64,000 nt of DNA from JBFLXB01 sp964570625 (GCA_964570625.1 CAZMYW010000008.1:54283-118282); one strand, 5' to 3'; shown: positions 1-8,421, counted from the stretch's first letter. The notes: generated from the letters alone by a model not told the origin. Program-made: numbers and translations.

Positions 1-802
1 CACGCCAGCGGTGCGCGAGGGCAGCTGTCAGGGCGACCAAATGAATCTCTGCACGCCGGTCAATCGGTAGCAGGGTCGACGGGGTCTCCAGGGTTAGGCA
101 CGACGGAATCCCGGTGTGGGCACTGTACAGGGCCTGCGGCCACTGGCCGGGCAGCGTATCCCGCAGGCTAACAGGATCGGGTCTGATGACGCCGCCTTCG
201 GCCGGGAGGCCTTCGATTACGGAGCGGGGATCGATGTTCACCAGAGGGGCGACTGCGGCGACCACGTCATCGCCGACATACGGATGACCGGTCGCCAGCT
301 CGTAGAGATAGAACCCCTCCCCGTCGCTATCCTCGTGAAACTCGATGGCGGCGTCGAACGAGGGCTGGATGCCGTTCGGCGCGAGCCGTGCCTTGATCAG
401 CCCGGTCTCCAGGGGAGGATCGGCCTGGTCGAATGTTCGGTTCAAGTCGATGCCCGCGCCGTTCGTGCGGCTGTTGCGCGAGAACCCCGTGGGATTGGTG
501 CATGGGAAGATGGTGACGTCGAAGGGGGCGAGGCGAGGACTCCACTCCCGGGGCGCTTCGAGGAGCTGAGTGACCGCTTCAACGCCGGCGGGCTCGTCGC
601 CGTGAATACCGGCGGTGATCACGACGCGGCGAGGGACTCCGCCGTGGTCCGCGGATGGGATGCGGATCGACAGCAGGGGAAACGGTCCTCCGGGTGGCCC
701 GACGGAACCGAGCACCTCGATCGAAATGCCCGGCCACCGCGAGGCGGCGGACAACCAGCGAAGCCGCCACGCGTCATAGGGCCGTGCCGCGTGGCCCGTC
801 AC
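1..802 (-). CDS. M14-family zinc carboxypeptidase / AspA-AstE-like deacylase (3' end outside window)
   Basis: Reading the minus strand from a GTG at 802 gives an uninterrupted 267-codon frame that runs off the window at base 1. The protein carries the M14 zinc-site signature (ITAGIHGDEPAG, His and Glu ligands), the substrate-binding stretch NPTGFSRNSRTNGAGIDLNR, and the segment AIEFHEDSDGEGFY, as in succinylglutamate desuccinylase/aspartoacylase-like M14 proteins. It probably hydrolyses an amide or peptide bond in the cytoplasm, as no signal peptide is visible; the substrate is unknown. It lies 13 bp downstream of the FIST gene on the same strand, so the two are probably co-transcribed. The C-terminus, with any remaining catalytic Glu, is not in the window. 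Confidence 0.85.
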   Translation of the reverse strand, partial: MTGHAARPYDAWRLRWLSAASRWPGISIEVLGSVGPPGGPFPLLSIRIPSADHGGVPRRVVITAGIHGDEPAGVEAVTQLLEAPREWSPRLAPFDVTIFPCTNPTGFSRNSRTNGAGIDLNRTFDQADPPLETGLIKARLAPNGIQPSFDAAIEFHEDSDGEGFYLYELATGHPYVGDDVVAAVAPLVNIDPRSVIEGLPAEGGVIRPDPVSLRDTLPGQWPQALYSAHTGIPSCLTLETPSTLLPIDRRAEIHLVALTAALAHRWR

Positions 803-815
803 CGGCTGACCGCGC

Positions 816-2003
816 TCACGCCTCCCCGATCAGGGTGAGCACGCCGGTGTAGTTGTGTAGACAAGCGCCGTCCGTGGTCGGACCGATTTCAGCGTAGGTA
901 AAGAATCCGATGACGGGGAGATCGGCGAACTCGCGGCGAATGATCTCCAGATCCACGTTGGCCTGTCCGTACAGGGCCGTGCCGCGGCCGCAGCAGTTGA
1001 AGTACACGCCGAAGCTCGGCGGCCGGCCGGTGCACACTTTGGACAGCTCCTCCACCATGGTCTCCATATCCCGACGCGCATTGGCGGCGTCGCGGATCGT
1101 GAAAGAGACCACCTGCCCTTCGCGCACGGGCGAACCCGCGAGCAGCGAGCCTTCGTGGGGATCCACTCCGTGGATATTGCGGACGTAGTACTCGCCGGGG
1201 TACAGGCCCGCTTGGGTCGGGTCGCACGGGAAGCCCAAGAAGAACACGCTTGCGGCGGTCCTCAGGTCCGTGATCGCCCACTCGCGTACCAGGCGGGTAA
1301 ATACCTCGTAGGCCGGACGACCGCCGAGTTCGTAGATCACGTTGCCATCGGCTCGCGTCACGAGCAAGGGATCGCCGACCGGGTGACACGCGATGGTGTG
1401 GCCGATCGCTCGGCTCACCCCACCGGAGAACAAGGCGCCGCACACTGCATCGGATGCGACCTCGGTGCCGCACCACTGGTAGGTGTGCATATGGGTGCCG
1501 TTTTCCGACGCCCCGCCGCCTACCGTGGCCACGCCCGGCCACGCCCGACAGAGCCCGTCGAGAAACGGGCGTGCCTGCAAGGTGAGTGTGTCGGGAAACA
1601 GCATCAGCAGGTCGTGGCAGGATCTGGCGTTGGCTAACATGCTCGTCATCCGTCGCGCGGCCAGCCCGCCTTGCTGGCGGAGCGATCGCACCAGAAACGG
1701 GGTTGCGACGACCGTGTCCGAGGCCAGGACTAGGACCGCGATGGCGGGCTCGTCCTCGACTTCTCCATCGGATGTCACGATTCCCATGGCGCTGCACCCC
1801 ACGACGTGCCGGGTGCGGGTCACTTCCGCGATGCGTTCCAGCATTCGGGGATACAGGGCAGCGTGGGGGATGGTAGCGAACACCAGCGCAAAATCGGCCT
1901 GGAGCAGACCGGCTCGCGCCATGGCCTCGCGCGCCGCAGCCGTGGCCGCGGAGACGGTGGATTTTTCGATCGAGGCGCCGACACCGGCTTTGAGCATAAC
2001 CAT
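816..2003 (-). CDS. FIST domain signal-sensing protein
   Basis: This is a 395-aa protein with the two-part FIST layout: an N-terminal domain beginning near MLKAGVGASIEKS and a C-terminal FIST_C part ending with VIGFFTYAEIGP and a YTGVLTLIGEA tail. FIST domains are thought to bind small ligands such as amino acids in signal transduction; no output domain (kinase, GGDEF, MCP) is fused here. The open frame reaches 2093, but residues 1-30 of that form are not FIST-like, so ATG 2003 (or ATG 1997) is preferred; no strong ribosome site distinguishes them. The gene is divergent from the TetR gene and shares its 150-bp intergenic region, which holds a palindromic operator. An M14 hydrolase follows. 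Confidence 0.85.
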   Translation of the reverse strand: MVMLKAGVGASIEKSTVSAATAAAREAMARAGLLQADFALVFATIPHAALYPRMLERIAEVTRTRHVVGCSAMGIVTSDGEVEDEPAIAVLVLASDTVVATPFLVRSLRQQGGLAARRMTSMLANARSCHDLLMLFPDTLTLQARPFLDGLCRAWPGVATVGGGASENGTHMHTYQWCGTEVASDAVCGALFSGGVSRAIGHTIACHPVGDPLLVTRADGNVIYELGGRPAYEVFTRLVREWAITDLRTAASVFFLGFPCDPTQAGLYPGEYYVRNIHGVDPHEGSLLAGSPVREGQVVSFTIRDAANARRDMETMVEELSKVCTGRPPSFGVYFNCCGRGTALYGQANVDLEIIRREFADLPVIGFFTYAEIGPTTDGACLHNYTGVLTLIGEA

Positions 2004-2086
2004 CCGTGATGGGATGTGTATCCTAACAGGTTGGATTCCGGTCCCGCAATACGAATCAGTTGTGAGCGTCGTCCGACTATGGGGGG

Positions 2087-2114
2087 TTGACAATCGACAA
2101 GAGATTCTGATAAA
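2087..2114 (+). promoter_or_regulatory. sigma70-type promoter for tetR-SDR
   Basis: A perfect -35 hexamer TTGACA (2087-2092) is followed, after 16 bp, by GATAAA (2109-2114). The predicted transcription start falls inside the palindrome at 2117-2128, so a bound repressor would block initiation. Confidence 0.6.
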
Positions 2115-2116
2115 TA

Positions 2117-2128
2117 GACTGACCAGTC
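2117..2128. promoter_or_regulatory. palindromic TetR-type operator
   Basis: GACTGACCAGTC is a perfect inverted repeat (GACTG, AC, CAGTC). It lies between the -10 box and the TetR start at 2153, where autoregulated TetR genes usually carry their operator. Its position between divergent genes means it could also affect the FIST gene. Binding by the adjacent TetR protein is inference. Confidence 0.55.
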
Positions 2129-2152
2129 GGTTTGTTATGGCGTGATGAGACG

Positions 2153-2749
2153 ATGAAAGCGGAGATCAGCGAGAAGGGCGAGCGTACCCGGCGTCGGATT
2201 TTGGAGACCGCGCGGGTGTTGTTCCACGCTCGGGGATACACCAACACGAGTATGGACGACATCGTCAGAAAATCTCGCGTCACCAAGGGGAACCTCTACT
2301 ACTACTTCGCCAGTAAGGAGGTGCTTGGGCACGCGGTGGTGGACGAAACGATCGCGGAGCAGTTTGATGGTCCGTTGTCGGTGGCCGGCGATCCGGTCCG
2401 GCAGATTGTGGCGATGTTCCGACGCTCCGAACGGGCATTGGCCGACGAGCGATGCAAAGGCGGGTGTCTGTTCGGGAACCTGGCCCTGGAGGTGTCGGAT
2501 TTGCACGATGGCCTGCGTCGAAAGTTGGAGGAGGCGTTTTCTCTATGGGAAGGCCGGATCGCGGCGGTGTTGGAGTCCGGCGTGCGAGACGGCGTGTTCA
2601 CCGCGGACCTCGACTCCAAAACCACTGCGCGGTTTCTGGTGGCGACACTCGAAGGGGGCATTCTGTTGGCCAAAGTGAAACGGAATGTGGCGGCGTTGAA
2701 GGCATGCACCGGGATGGTCGAACGGCTGTTGGAGAGCTCGCGGGTATAA
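2153..2749 (+). CDS. TetR/AcrR-family transcriptional regulator, NemR-like
   Basis: This is a 198-aa repressor-type protein. Residues 10-57 form the TetR helix-turn-helix (RTRRRILETARVLF ... VTKGNLYYYFASKEVL). The C-terminal ligand domain contains RCKGGCLFGNLALEVSD, with Cys101 and Cys105 at about the place where NemR has its electrophile-sensing cysteine. The frame is open from a TTG at 2132, but that would place the start almost on the operator; ATG 2153 aligns with family N-termini. The next gene is an SDR oxidoreductase 31 bp downstream, so an aldehyde- or electrophile-responsive tetR-SDR operon is plausible. The inducer is unknown; the Cys-sensor idea is inference. Confidence 0.85.
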   Translation: MKAEISEKGERTRRRILETARVLFHARGYTNTSMDDIVRKSRVTKGNLYYYFASKEVLGHAVVDETIAEQFDGPLSVAGDPVRQIVAMFRRSERALADERCKGGCLFGNLALEVSDLHDGLRRKLEEAFSLWEGRIAAVLESGVRDGVFTADLDSKTTARFLVATLEGGILLAKVKRNVAALKACTGMVERLLESSRV

Positions 2750-2780
2750 GGTTCAAGGGCGGGGTGTGGAAGGGGCGGTG

Positions 2781-3539
2781 ATGCGTCTGGCGCGGAAAGT
2801 CGTAGTCGTAACTGGAGGAGGAACGGGGATCGGCGAAGCAATCGCCCGGCGGTTCGCCACCGAGGGCGCACGGGTGGCGATCACCGGCAGGCGCAAGGAC
2901 AGACTGGAAGACGTGGTCAGCGCGATTCAGGGGGCGGGCGGGGAGGCACTGGCTTTGCCAGGCAGCGTCACGAACGAAACGGACGTCCGCCACGCTGTCC
3001 AGACGACGCTCGTGACGTTCGGACGGATCGACGTCCTGGTGAACAACGCTGGGAACCTGTTTCACGCGGGTTGGTTGCACGAGACGACCGATGCCGCATG
3101 GAACGACACGCTCGACGTGTTCTTGACCGGAGTCTTTCGATTCAGCCGCGCGGTGATTCCCCAGATGCTGACACAGAGAGGGGGATCGATTCTCAACATC
3201 TCGACCGTCTCTGCGCTCAAAGCGATGCCCGGGTTTCCGGCCCACGCATACGCAGCGGCCAAGGCCGGGGTCAACATGTTGACCAAGACGATCGCGATTC
3301 AATACGCGGAGCAGGGCATTCGGTGCAACGCCATCTGCCCGGCGGGGGTGGACACGCCGGGTGTGGCGGGTCTGATGTCCGATCCCTCGCAACGAGTGGC
3401 GTTCGATCGGTTGCATCCGGTGGGACGGATCGGCAAACCCGAAGAAATTGCGGCGGCCGCGGTGTACTTCGCCTCGGACGAGTCCATGTGGACCACCGGC
3501 AGCATCCTCGCCGTGGACGGGGGCGTATCTGCCGGGTGA
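2781..3539 (+). CDS. short-chain dehydrogenase/reductase (classical SDR)
   Basis: This 252-aa NAD(P)-dependent oxidoreductase shows every classical SDR mark: TGGGTGIGE cofactor motif at residues 11-19, NNAG near 88, catalytic Ser in the NISTVSA stretch, YAAAK catalytic Tyr/Lys, and PAGVDTPG after strand 6. The open frame starts with a GTG at 2766, but ATG 2781 is preceded by GGAAGGGG at proper spacing and begins MRLARKVVVVTGG as relatives do. The absence of an Arg right after the first strand and the sequence TGRRKD suggest NADP(H). The substrate is unknown. It sits in a probable operon with the upstream TetR regulator. Confidence 0.9.
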   Translation: MRLARKVVVVTGGGTGIGEAIARRFATEGARVAITGRRKDRLEDVVSAIQGAGGEALALPGSVTNETDVRHAVQTTLVTFGRIDVLVNNAGNLFHAGWLHETTDAAWNDTLDVFLTGVFRFSRAVIPQMLTQRGGSILNISTVSALKAMPGFPAHAYAAAKAGVNMLTKTIAIQYAEQGIRCNAICPAGVDTPGVAGLMSDPSQRVAFDRLHPVGRIGKPEEIAAAAVYFASDESMWTTGSILAVDGGVSAG

Positions 3540-3684
3540 ATCGCGGGACGACGGGTTCGGGCGAAGACAGACTGCCATGCAGTCGTATCACGAAAGGCAA
3601 CGCGCAAGAGAAAGGCCACAGCATGTCGTCATTGCGCCAGAACGCGCAACGACGGGCAGCAAGTTCGGAAAGGAGGTGAACGGG

Positions 3685-3876
3685 ATGGAGTGCGTTCGGT
3701 GCCAGGGATTGATGGTGTCGGATCGCTTCGTCGATCTGGTGGAGAGCGGCGAAGCCGAGTTCGGCGGATGGCGGTGCCTGGTGTGCGGCAACATCACCGA
3801 TCCGGTGATCGTCGCCAATCGGGAACAACCACCCGCGCCCAGGAAACCGCTGCGGAAGCGGGAGTTCGCGGCGTAA
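3685..3876 (+). CDS. small CxxC/CxxC zinc-ribbon protein
   Basis: This 63-aa protein starts at an ATG preceded by AAGGAGGTGAACGGG, a near-consensus ribosome site. It contains two knuckles, CVRC (residues 3-6) and CLVC (31-34), spaced as in a zinc ribbon, with FGGWRCLVCGNITDPVI in the centre and a basic proline-rich tail. Short proteins of this shape recur in Nitrospira-like and related genomes, but their function is unknown to me; RNA or protein binding is possible. It has its own leader and is not tightly coupled to the SDR upstream (145 bp). Confidence 0.8.
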   Translation: MECVRCQGLMVSDRFVDLVESGEAEFGGWRCLVCGNITDPVIVANREQPPAPRKPLRKREFAA

Positions 3877-3998
3877 TAGGTCAGACCGCCGGAAGCGGAA
3901 TTCGCGGCCGGCCTTGAACACAAACCGGGTCGGCTGGGCAGAGTGCGAAGCAAGGCGCAAGCGACGGGCTCTAGAGAACCACACCAAGGAGGGATGCC

Positions 3999-4532
3999 AT
4001 GGGCGGGAAAAAGAACGTGGTGTTTGGATTCTTCTACTTGGTCCTGACGGCGCTGCTCGGGCCGTACATGATTGTGACCTATATGGGTCCGCACCAACAG
4101 GCCGAGCAAGCATATTCCGCCGCGGTCGCTGAGCTGACCCGCGCCGTGGAGACCGGGGTGGAGGAACAGGTCGCCCAGGCGCAGACCGACGCGATCGTGT
4201 CGTTGAATCGACGACTTGAGGCTGGAGAGCCGATCGAACAGATTAAAGGTGGCCCACACGCACACGGGAACCTCGAAGCCCTCCTCAACATCGCCGTGGG
4301 GATCGTGTTGGCCTTTCTGGTCGTCGGCTCCACGTTCAAGGAGATCATCAGTTGGCTCTTTATCGGCGGTGCGGTGTTGCACTCCGGCATGTTGTATCTC
4401 GGCACGGTTCTCGGCCAAGGATGGGCCTGGGCAGTGTTGAACACAGCCATCGGACCGTTGATGCTCTTGGCCGGCCTGTTATTGGCCGGCATTGCAAGTC
4501 TCAAGGGATTTGAACCGCGGCCGGCTCGCTGA
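3999..4532 (+). CDS. hypothetical membrane protein, four TM segments
   Basis: This 177-aa protein has a strong ribosome site (AAGGAGG, 8 bp before ATG). Visible architecture: one TM segment at about residues 8-28, a ~60-residue alpha-helical hydrophilic stretch (about 32-85, EQAYSAAVAELTRAV region, probably periplasmic coiled coil), then three TM segments at about 92-110, 113-133 and 142-163. I do not recognise a family. The gene sits alone between the zinc-ribbon protein and the quinone reductase. Confidence 0.75.
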   Translation: MGGKKNVVFGFFYLVLTALLGPYMIVTYMGPHQQAEQAYSAAVAELTRAVETGVEEQVAQAQTDAIVSLNRRLEAGEPIEQIKGGPHAHGNLEALLNIAVGIVLAFLVVGSTFKEIISWLFIGGAVLHSGMLYLGTVLGQGWAWAVLNTAIGPLMLLAGLLLAGIASLKGFEPRPAR

Positions 4533-4544
4533 GTCGGTTATGCC

Positions 4545-5522
4545 ATGACGCATGCGGTGATCATCGAACGCACCGGCGGACCGGAAGTGCTGGCCTGGCG
4601 CGAGTGTGCGGTGCCTGATCCTGGTCCTGGCGAGGCCCGGGTTCGTCATACCGCGGTCGGCCTCAATTTTATCGATGTGTACCATCGCCGGGGGATGTAC
4701 CCGCTGCCGGCGCTGCCGGCGGTTCTCGGTGTGGAGGCCGCGGGCCGCATCGAGGCGATTGGACCCGGCGTAACGGATATAGCGGTGGGGGACCGCGTCG
4801 CGTACGCGGGTGGACCCACCGGTGCGTACAGCGAGGCGCGGGTGGTCCCCGCGGACCGGCTGGTCAAAGTCCCTGACGGAATCGACGATCAACGGGCCGC
4901 GGCCATGATGCTCAAAGGCATGACCGCCGAATATCTGTTGCGCCGCACGTTTCGCGTGGAATCCGGCCAGACGATCCTGGTGCATGCCGCGGCGGGCGGC
5001 GTGGGGCTCATCGCGTGCCAGTGGGCCAAGGCCATCGGTGCGACCGTCATCGGTACGGTGGGGACGAGACTGAAAGCCAAGGTTGCCGCCGAGCACGGCT
5101 GTGACCACCCGATCGTGACCTCAGAGGAGGACTTCGTCGCGCGGGTGAAGGCGATCACCGGAGGGCGTGGTGTTCCGGTGGTGTATGACTCGGTCGGGAA
5201 CGACACGTTCATGCGCTCGCTTGACTGCCTGGCTCCGAGGGGCTTGATGGTCAGTTTTGGTCAGGCCTCGGGGATGGTCCCGCCGTTGGACGTGACGGTG
5301 CTCTCCGCCAAGGGTTCGTTGTACCTCACTCGCCCCACGCTTTTTCACTACACCGCCACGCGTGAGGATTTGCTGGCGAGCGCCACGGCGCTGTTTGAGG
5401 TTGTTCTGAGCGGCGCGGTGTGCGTCGAGATTGGACAGACCTATCCGCTGCGGGATGCCTCGCGGGCGCACGCGGATTTAGAAGCCCGTCGCACGGTGGG
5501 TTCCACGGCGCTCGTCCCGTGA
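4545..5522 (+). CDS. NADPH:quinone oxidoreductase (zeta-crystallin type)
   Basis: This is a 325-aa zinc-free MDR-superfamily enzyme. It shows the quinone-reductase signature around LNFIDVYHRRGMYPLP (residues 38-53), the nucleotide-binding VHAAAGGVGLIACQ (about 146-159), and YDSVGNDTF. No structural or catalytic zinc cysteines of alcohol dehydrogenases are present. Reaction by family: one-electron reduction of quinones using NADPH in the cytoplasm. The length matches the E. coli QorA type (327 aa). The gene starts 12 bp after the upstream membrane protein, so co-transcription is possible. Confidence 0.9.
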   Translation: MTHAVIIERTGGPEVLAWRECAVPDPGPGEARVRHTAVGLNFIDVYHRRGMYPLPALPAVLGVEAAGRIEAIGPGVTDIAVGDRVAYAGGPTGAYSEARVVPADRLVKVPDGIDDQRAAAMMLKGMTAEYLLRRTFRVESGQTILVHAAAGGVGLIACQWAKAIGATVIGTVGTRLKAKVAAEHGCDHPIVTSEEDFVARVKAITGGRGVPVVYDSVGNDTFMRSLDCLAPRGLMVSFGQASGMVPPLDVTVLSAKGSLYLTRPTLFHYTATREDLLASATALFEVVLSGAVCVEIGQTYPLRDASRAHADLEARRTVGSTALVP

Positions 5523-5537
5523 TCGCCACCCCGCGGC

Positions 5538-5566
5538 TTGCATTCACCGTTCCTCGCCGATATACT
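5538..5566 (+). promoter_or_regulatory. promoter of ispH
   Basis: TTGCAT (5538-5543), a 17-bp spacer and TATACT (5561-5566) lie just upstream of ispH and give a leader of about 28 nt. This is one of the clearest promoter matches in the window. Confidence 0.65.
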
Positions 5567-5601
5567 GGCCTGCGGTTTTCCGACATCGAGGGGCGTGCAC
5601 T

Positions 5602-6447
5602 ATGGACGTCGAAGTAGCCCAGCACTCGGGATTTTGTTACGGCGTCAAGGAGGCGATCAAACTCGCCACCGAGACGGCCGAGGCGTCGGACCGGCCGACC
5701 GTGACCCTCGGTCCTCTCATCCACAACCCGCAGGAAATTGAGCGACTCAACCGTGAGTATGGAATCGATCGCGTCGACTCCCTGGACGGCTTAACCGGCG
5801 CCAACGTCGTCATCAGAGCGCACGGCGTGCCGCCGGAATACTTTGAGAAAGCCGCCGCGCAGCAACTCACCGTAGTTGACGCCACGTGTCGGTTCGTGAC
5901 CGACGTGCAGAATGCGGCGGTCGACTACTGCCGAAGAGGTTTTCCCCTGTACGTGGTGGGCGAGCCGCTCCACCCCGAAGTGATCGGCATTTTAGGCCAC
6001 GCGAAACGCGCGTTTCCTGACGCGGAAATTCACGTGGTCGAGCAGGTGGAAGAGATTCTTGAGCAAAAACCTGAACGGGCTGCCGTGGTATTTCAGACCA
6101 CGCACGATTATGCCAAATACAAGCTGCTCGAGCGGCACATCAAGGAACGCAAGTTGTCGTGGAAGATCAAGAACACGATCTGCGGCGCGACAAAGAGCAA
6201 CCAGTATTCGGCAGACGAATTGGCTAGGCGAGTGGATATCATGATCGTCATCGGCGGAAAGAACAGCGGCAACACCCGCCGCCTGATGGAGTTGTGCGAG
6301 AGTCACACGCGCGCGCGGCACCTTGAAACCGCGGCGGAACTTGATCTGGCGTGGTTCTCCGGCGCCACGAAGGTCGGCGTCACCGCAGGAGCTTCCACGC
6401 CGCAGTGGGTCGTCGATGAGGTGGTAGAGGCCATCGAGGCGCTCTGA
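5602..6447 (+). CDS. ispH: 4-hydroxy-3-methylbut-2-enyl diphosphate reductase
   Basis: This is the last enzyme of the MEP isoprenoid pathway, reducing HMBPP to IPP/DMAPP with a [4Fe-4S] cluster. The 281-aa protein has the three cluster cysteines Cys12 (SGFCYGV), Cys96 (VDATCRFV) and Cys194 (NTICGAT), substrate histidines in LGPLIHNP (His41) and RAHGVP (His74), and catalytic Glu126 in GEPLHPEVIG. GASTPQW closes the active site. The length is slightly shorter than E. coli IspH (316 aa) but complete. It has its own promoter and is monocistronic as far as can be seen. Confidence 0.97.
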   Translation: MDVEVAQHSGFCYGVKEAIKLATETAEASDRPTVTLGPLIHNPQEIERLNREYGIDRVDSLDGLTGANVVIRAHGVPPEYFEKAAAQQLTVVDATCRFVTDVQNAAVDYCRRGFPLYVVGEPLHPEVIGILGHAKRAFPDAEIHVVEQVEEILEQKPERAAVVFQTTHDYAKYKLLERHIKERKLSWKIKNTICGATKSNQYSADELARRVDIMIVIGGKNSGNTRRLMELCESHTRARHLETAAELDLAWFSGATKVGVTAGASTPQWVVDEVVEAIEAL

Positions 6448-6535
6448 GGAAAATCCCCGCAGCACGCGGTCTGTTCTCATGGTCTCGAGACGCCCGTCAG
6501 TCAGTTAATAGCTCGGCAACACGTTGAGTCGTAAC

Positions 6536-7804
6536 ATGCGCCGGTTGACCTTCCGGGTAGGACTAGTTCTTGTCCTGGCGGCTGCCGTGGGGCTGGGGTT
6601 ACTGTCATACCTGAAGTCTCCCGTGATCTTCGGACTGCGGGAAGATATCAAACACGCGATTCCGCCTCAGGCTGTTCCCACCGGTGTTGGGGACCTCTCC
6701 GCCGAGGCGTGCGGTTCCTGCCACCGAGAGATCTACGAGGAGTGGAAAACCTCGATCCACTCGCAGGCGTTCGTGGACCCATTTTTCCAGGCGTACTGGA
6801 AGAAGGATCAACACATCTGGGTCTGCCTGAACTGCCACGCCCCGTTGCAAAATCAGCAGCAGATAGTGGTGACCGACCTGCGAGGCGGGCGGATCGACCG
6901 CCCGGAGAGTCATCCCAATCCGGATTTTGATCCCGCGCTGCAGCGCGAAGGAATCACCTGCGCGGTTTGCCACGTGCGGGACGGCGTGATCCTGGGGCCG
7001 TTCGACGACTCGGTCGCGCCCCATCCGACCAGGTATGACCCCCGCTATCGCAGCACGGACATCTGTTACACCTGCCACGCGGTGCCGTCGGATCGATTTC
7101 AGTTTTATAACGGCGGCCCATGTGCGACGTTCATGGAGTATGAAGCCGGGCCGTACAAAGCCAAGGGCTACATCTGCCAGGACTGTCACATGCCCGAGGT
7201 GGAACGGGTGATGGCCGAGGGTGGTCCCGTCCGCAAGGGCCGTCGTCACTTGTGGCGTGGCGGGCACGACCCCGAGCAGCTCAAACGGGCGTTCACCGCG
7301 GTGCTGGCGGCCGATGAGCCGCGCTTGGCGGGAAGCCAGAAAACGACGTGGACGCTCACCATGACCAACAGTGGCGCTGGGCATATGTTGCCGACCGGCG
7401 ATCCTGATCGCTATTTTCTGACCGAGATCGAAGTCCGCGATCGCACCGGGCGGGTCGTGGCATCCCGTAGCGACACCATTCGGCGATGGATCGTGTGGTG
7501 GCCGGTCATCTATGAATACCGCGATACGCGGATTCCTCCGCTGGCGTCGCGGGAGCTGACGATGGACTATACGGTGCCGGATGTGGACGAGGGACTGACG
7601 ATCACCGCCCGCGTGTCATACCACTTCATGACCGATCGCCAATACCAGCGCCTGAAGACCAAATACGGACTCGATGTCGACAAGACGTACGCGTTTACGC
7701 TGTATGAGCAGACCGTGCCGTTACGGGCTGGCGAATCCGTGCCTCATGTCGCACAGAGTGCCGTCACGCCGGCGTGCGCTACGTCCAGCAACGAGGCGGG
7801 GTAG
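6536..7804 (+). CDS. periplasmic pentahaem c-type cytochrome
   Basis: This 422-aa protein has an N-terminal signal-anchor (residues 6-26) and five CxxCH haem sites: Cys59-His63, Cys97-His101, Cys142-His146, Cys177-His181 and Cys214-His218. After the haem domain comes a ~170-residue beta-rich domain (TWTLTMTNSGAGHMLPTGDP ...). The layout resembles the cytochrome c554-like multihaem family of periplasmic electron carriers; no catalytic motif identifies a substrate. ATG 6536 is chosen over a TTG at 6524. It stands alone, without maturation or partner genes next to it. A role in periplasmic electron transfer is inferred from the haem motifs. Confidence 0.88.
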   Translation: MRRLTFRVGLVLVLAAAVGLGLLSYLKSPVIFGLREDIKHAIPPQAVPTGVGDLSAEACGSCHREIYEEWKTSIHSQAFVDPFFQAYWKKDQHIWVCLNCHAPLQNQQQIVVTDLRGGRIDRPESHPNPDFDPALQREGITCAVCHVRDGVILGPFDDSVAPHPTRYDPRYRSTDICYTCHAVPSDRFQFYNGGPCATFMEYEAGPYKAKGYICQDCHMPEVERVMAEGGPVRKGRRHLWRGGHDPEQLKRAFTAVLAADEPRLAGSQKTTWTLTMTNSGAGHMLPTGDPDRYFLTEIEVRDRTGRVVASRSDTIRRWIVWWPVIYEYRDTRIPPLASRELTMDYTVPDVDEGLTITARVSYHFMTDRQYQRLKTKYGLDVDKTYAFTLYEQTVPLRAGESVPHVAQSAVTPACATSSNEAG

Positions 7805-7871
7805 ACCCGGGGCGGCCGGGCTCGGATAAGCGGTCTTCCCAGATACGGGGTAAGGCATGACCACGAGCGTG

Positions 7872-7997
7872 GAGCCCTGTTCAGGAAGGCGTCAGATGCA
7901 AGGCGGCGGGAGAACCGCACCGGAAGCGTACTGGGTCGTACGTGAGGAGCGGAAGCGCAGCGGCAACGCAGCAGATGATCCTTCATGGACAGGGCTC
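7872..7997. repeat. 126-bp imperfect palindromic repeat element
   Basis: The element begins with GAGCCCTGT (7872-7880) and ends with its exact complement ACAGGGCTC (7989-7997). Its centre holds another perfect pair, CGTAC (7927-7931) and GTACG (7938-7942), and the midpoints of both pairs coincide at 7934.5, so the whole element can fold as one long imperfect hairpin. It overlaps the stop codon of the DUF2203 gene. It looks like a dispersed palindromic intergenic repeat or a MITE; I see no second copy in the window. Confidence 0.6.
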
Positions 7998-8353
7998 TAG
8001 CGGAGCTTGGTGCGGCCGGCGAACCCGGACGTATAGTCGTGAAAATAGCCGATGTCCGGCTCCGGATACTTCCAGCAGTAGTACCCCTCGCCGTTGTCGA
8101 AATCCACCAGCCACAACCCTTTGACCTCGCACCCGAGCTCCATGACCTTTTTGGCCCACGCGCGAACCACGCCGGCGTATTCGGCCTCCAACTCTTGCCG
8201 CCTGGGTGTGTCGCCGCCTCTGAGGGCGAGCATCTGAGCCTCCACGATCGCTGCCTTGGTCACCGCCCGATCGGTCAGCGTTCGGACCTCGGGAAAAAGC
8301 TGCAGCGCTTCATCGTAGGTGAAGGTCTTCGGTGTCTGTTCGTCGGATTCCAT
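7997..8353 (-). CDS. DUF2203 family protein
   Basis: This 118-aa cytoplasmic protein has the family layout: FTYDEALQLFPEVRTLTDRAV at the N-terminus, a helical middle, and a conserved ending EVKGLWLVDFDN followed by YYCWKYPEPDIGYFHDY and the G-F-x-GR tail. The family is widespread but uncharacterised; it is predicted to be all-helical with an acidic C-terminal motif. It lies 68 bp downstream of rel on the same strand. Its TAG stop lies within the palindromic repeat element. Confidence 0.85.
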   Translation of the reverse strand: MESDEQTPKTFTYDEALQLFPEVRTLTDRAVTKAAIVEAQMLALRGGDTPRRQELEAEYAGVVRAWAKKVMELGCEVKGLWLVDFDNGEGYYCWKYPEPDIGYFHDYTSGFAGRTKLR

Positions 8354-8421
8354 GAGCTCAGGGCCTCGTCAATTCCTCTAACTTTGGCAGGGTATCATAG
8401 ACTTTCGGCCGGCGGCAAGAC

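Noticed and set aside
116..838. 240-codon plus-strand open frame at the window start
   Set aside because: The minus strand here encodes a clear M14 hydrolase; this frame is its shadow.
1155..1637. plus-strand 160-codon open frame inside the FIST gene
   Set aside because: Antisense shadow of the FIST coding frame, without motif or ribosome site.
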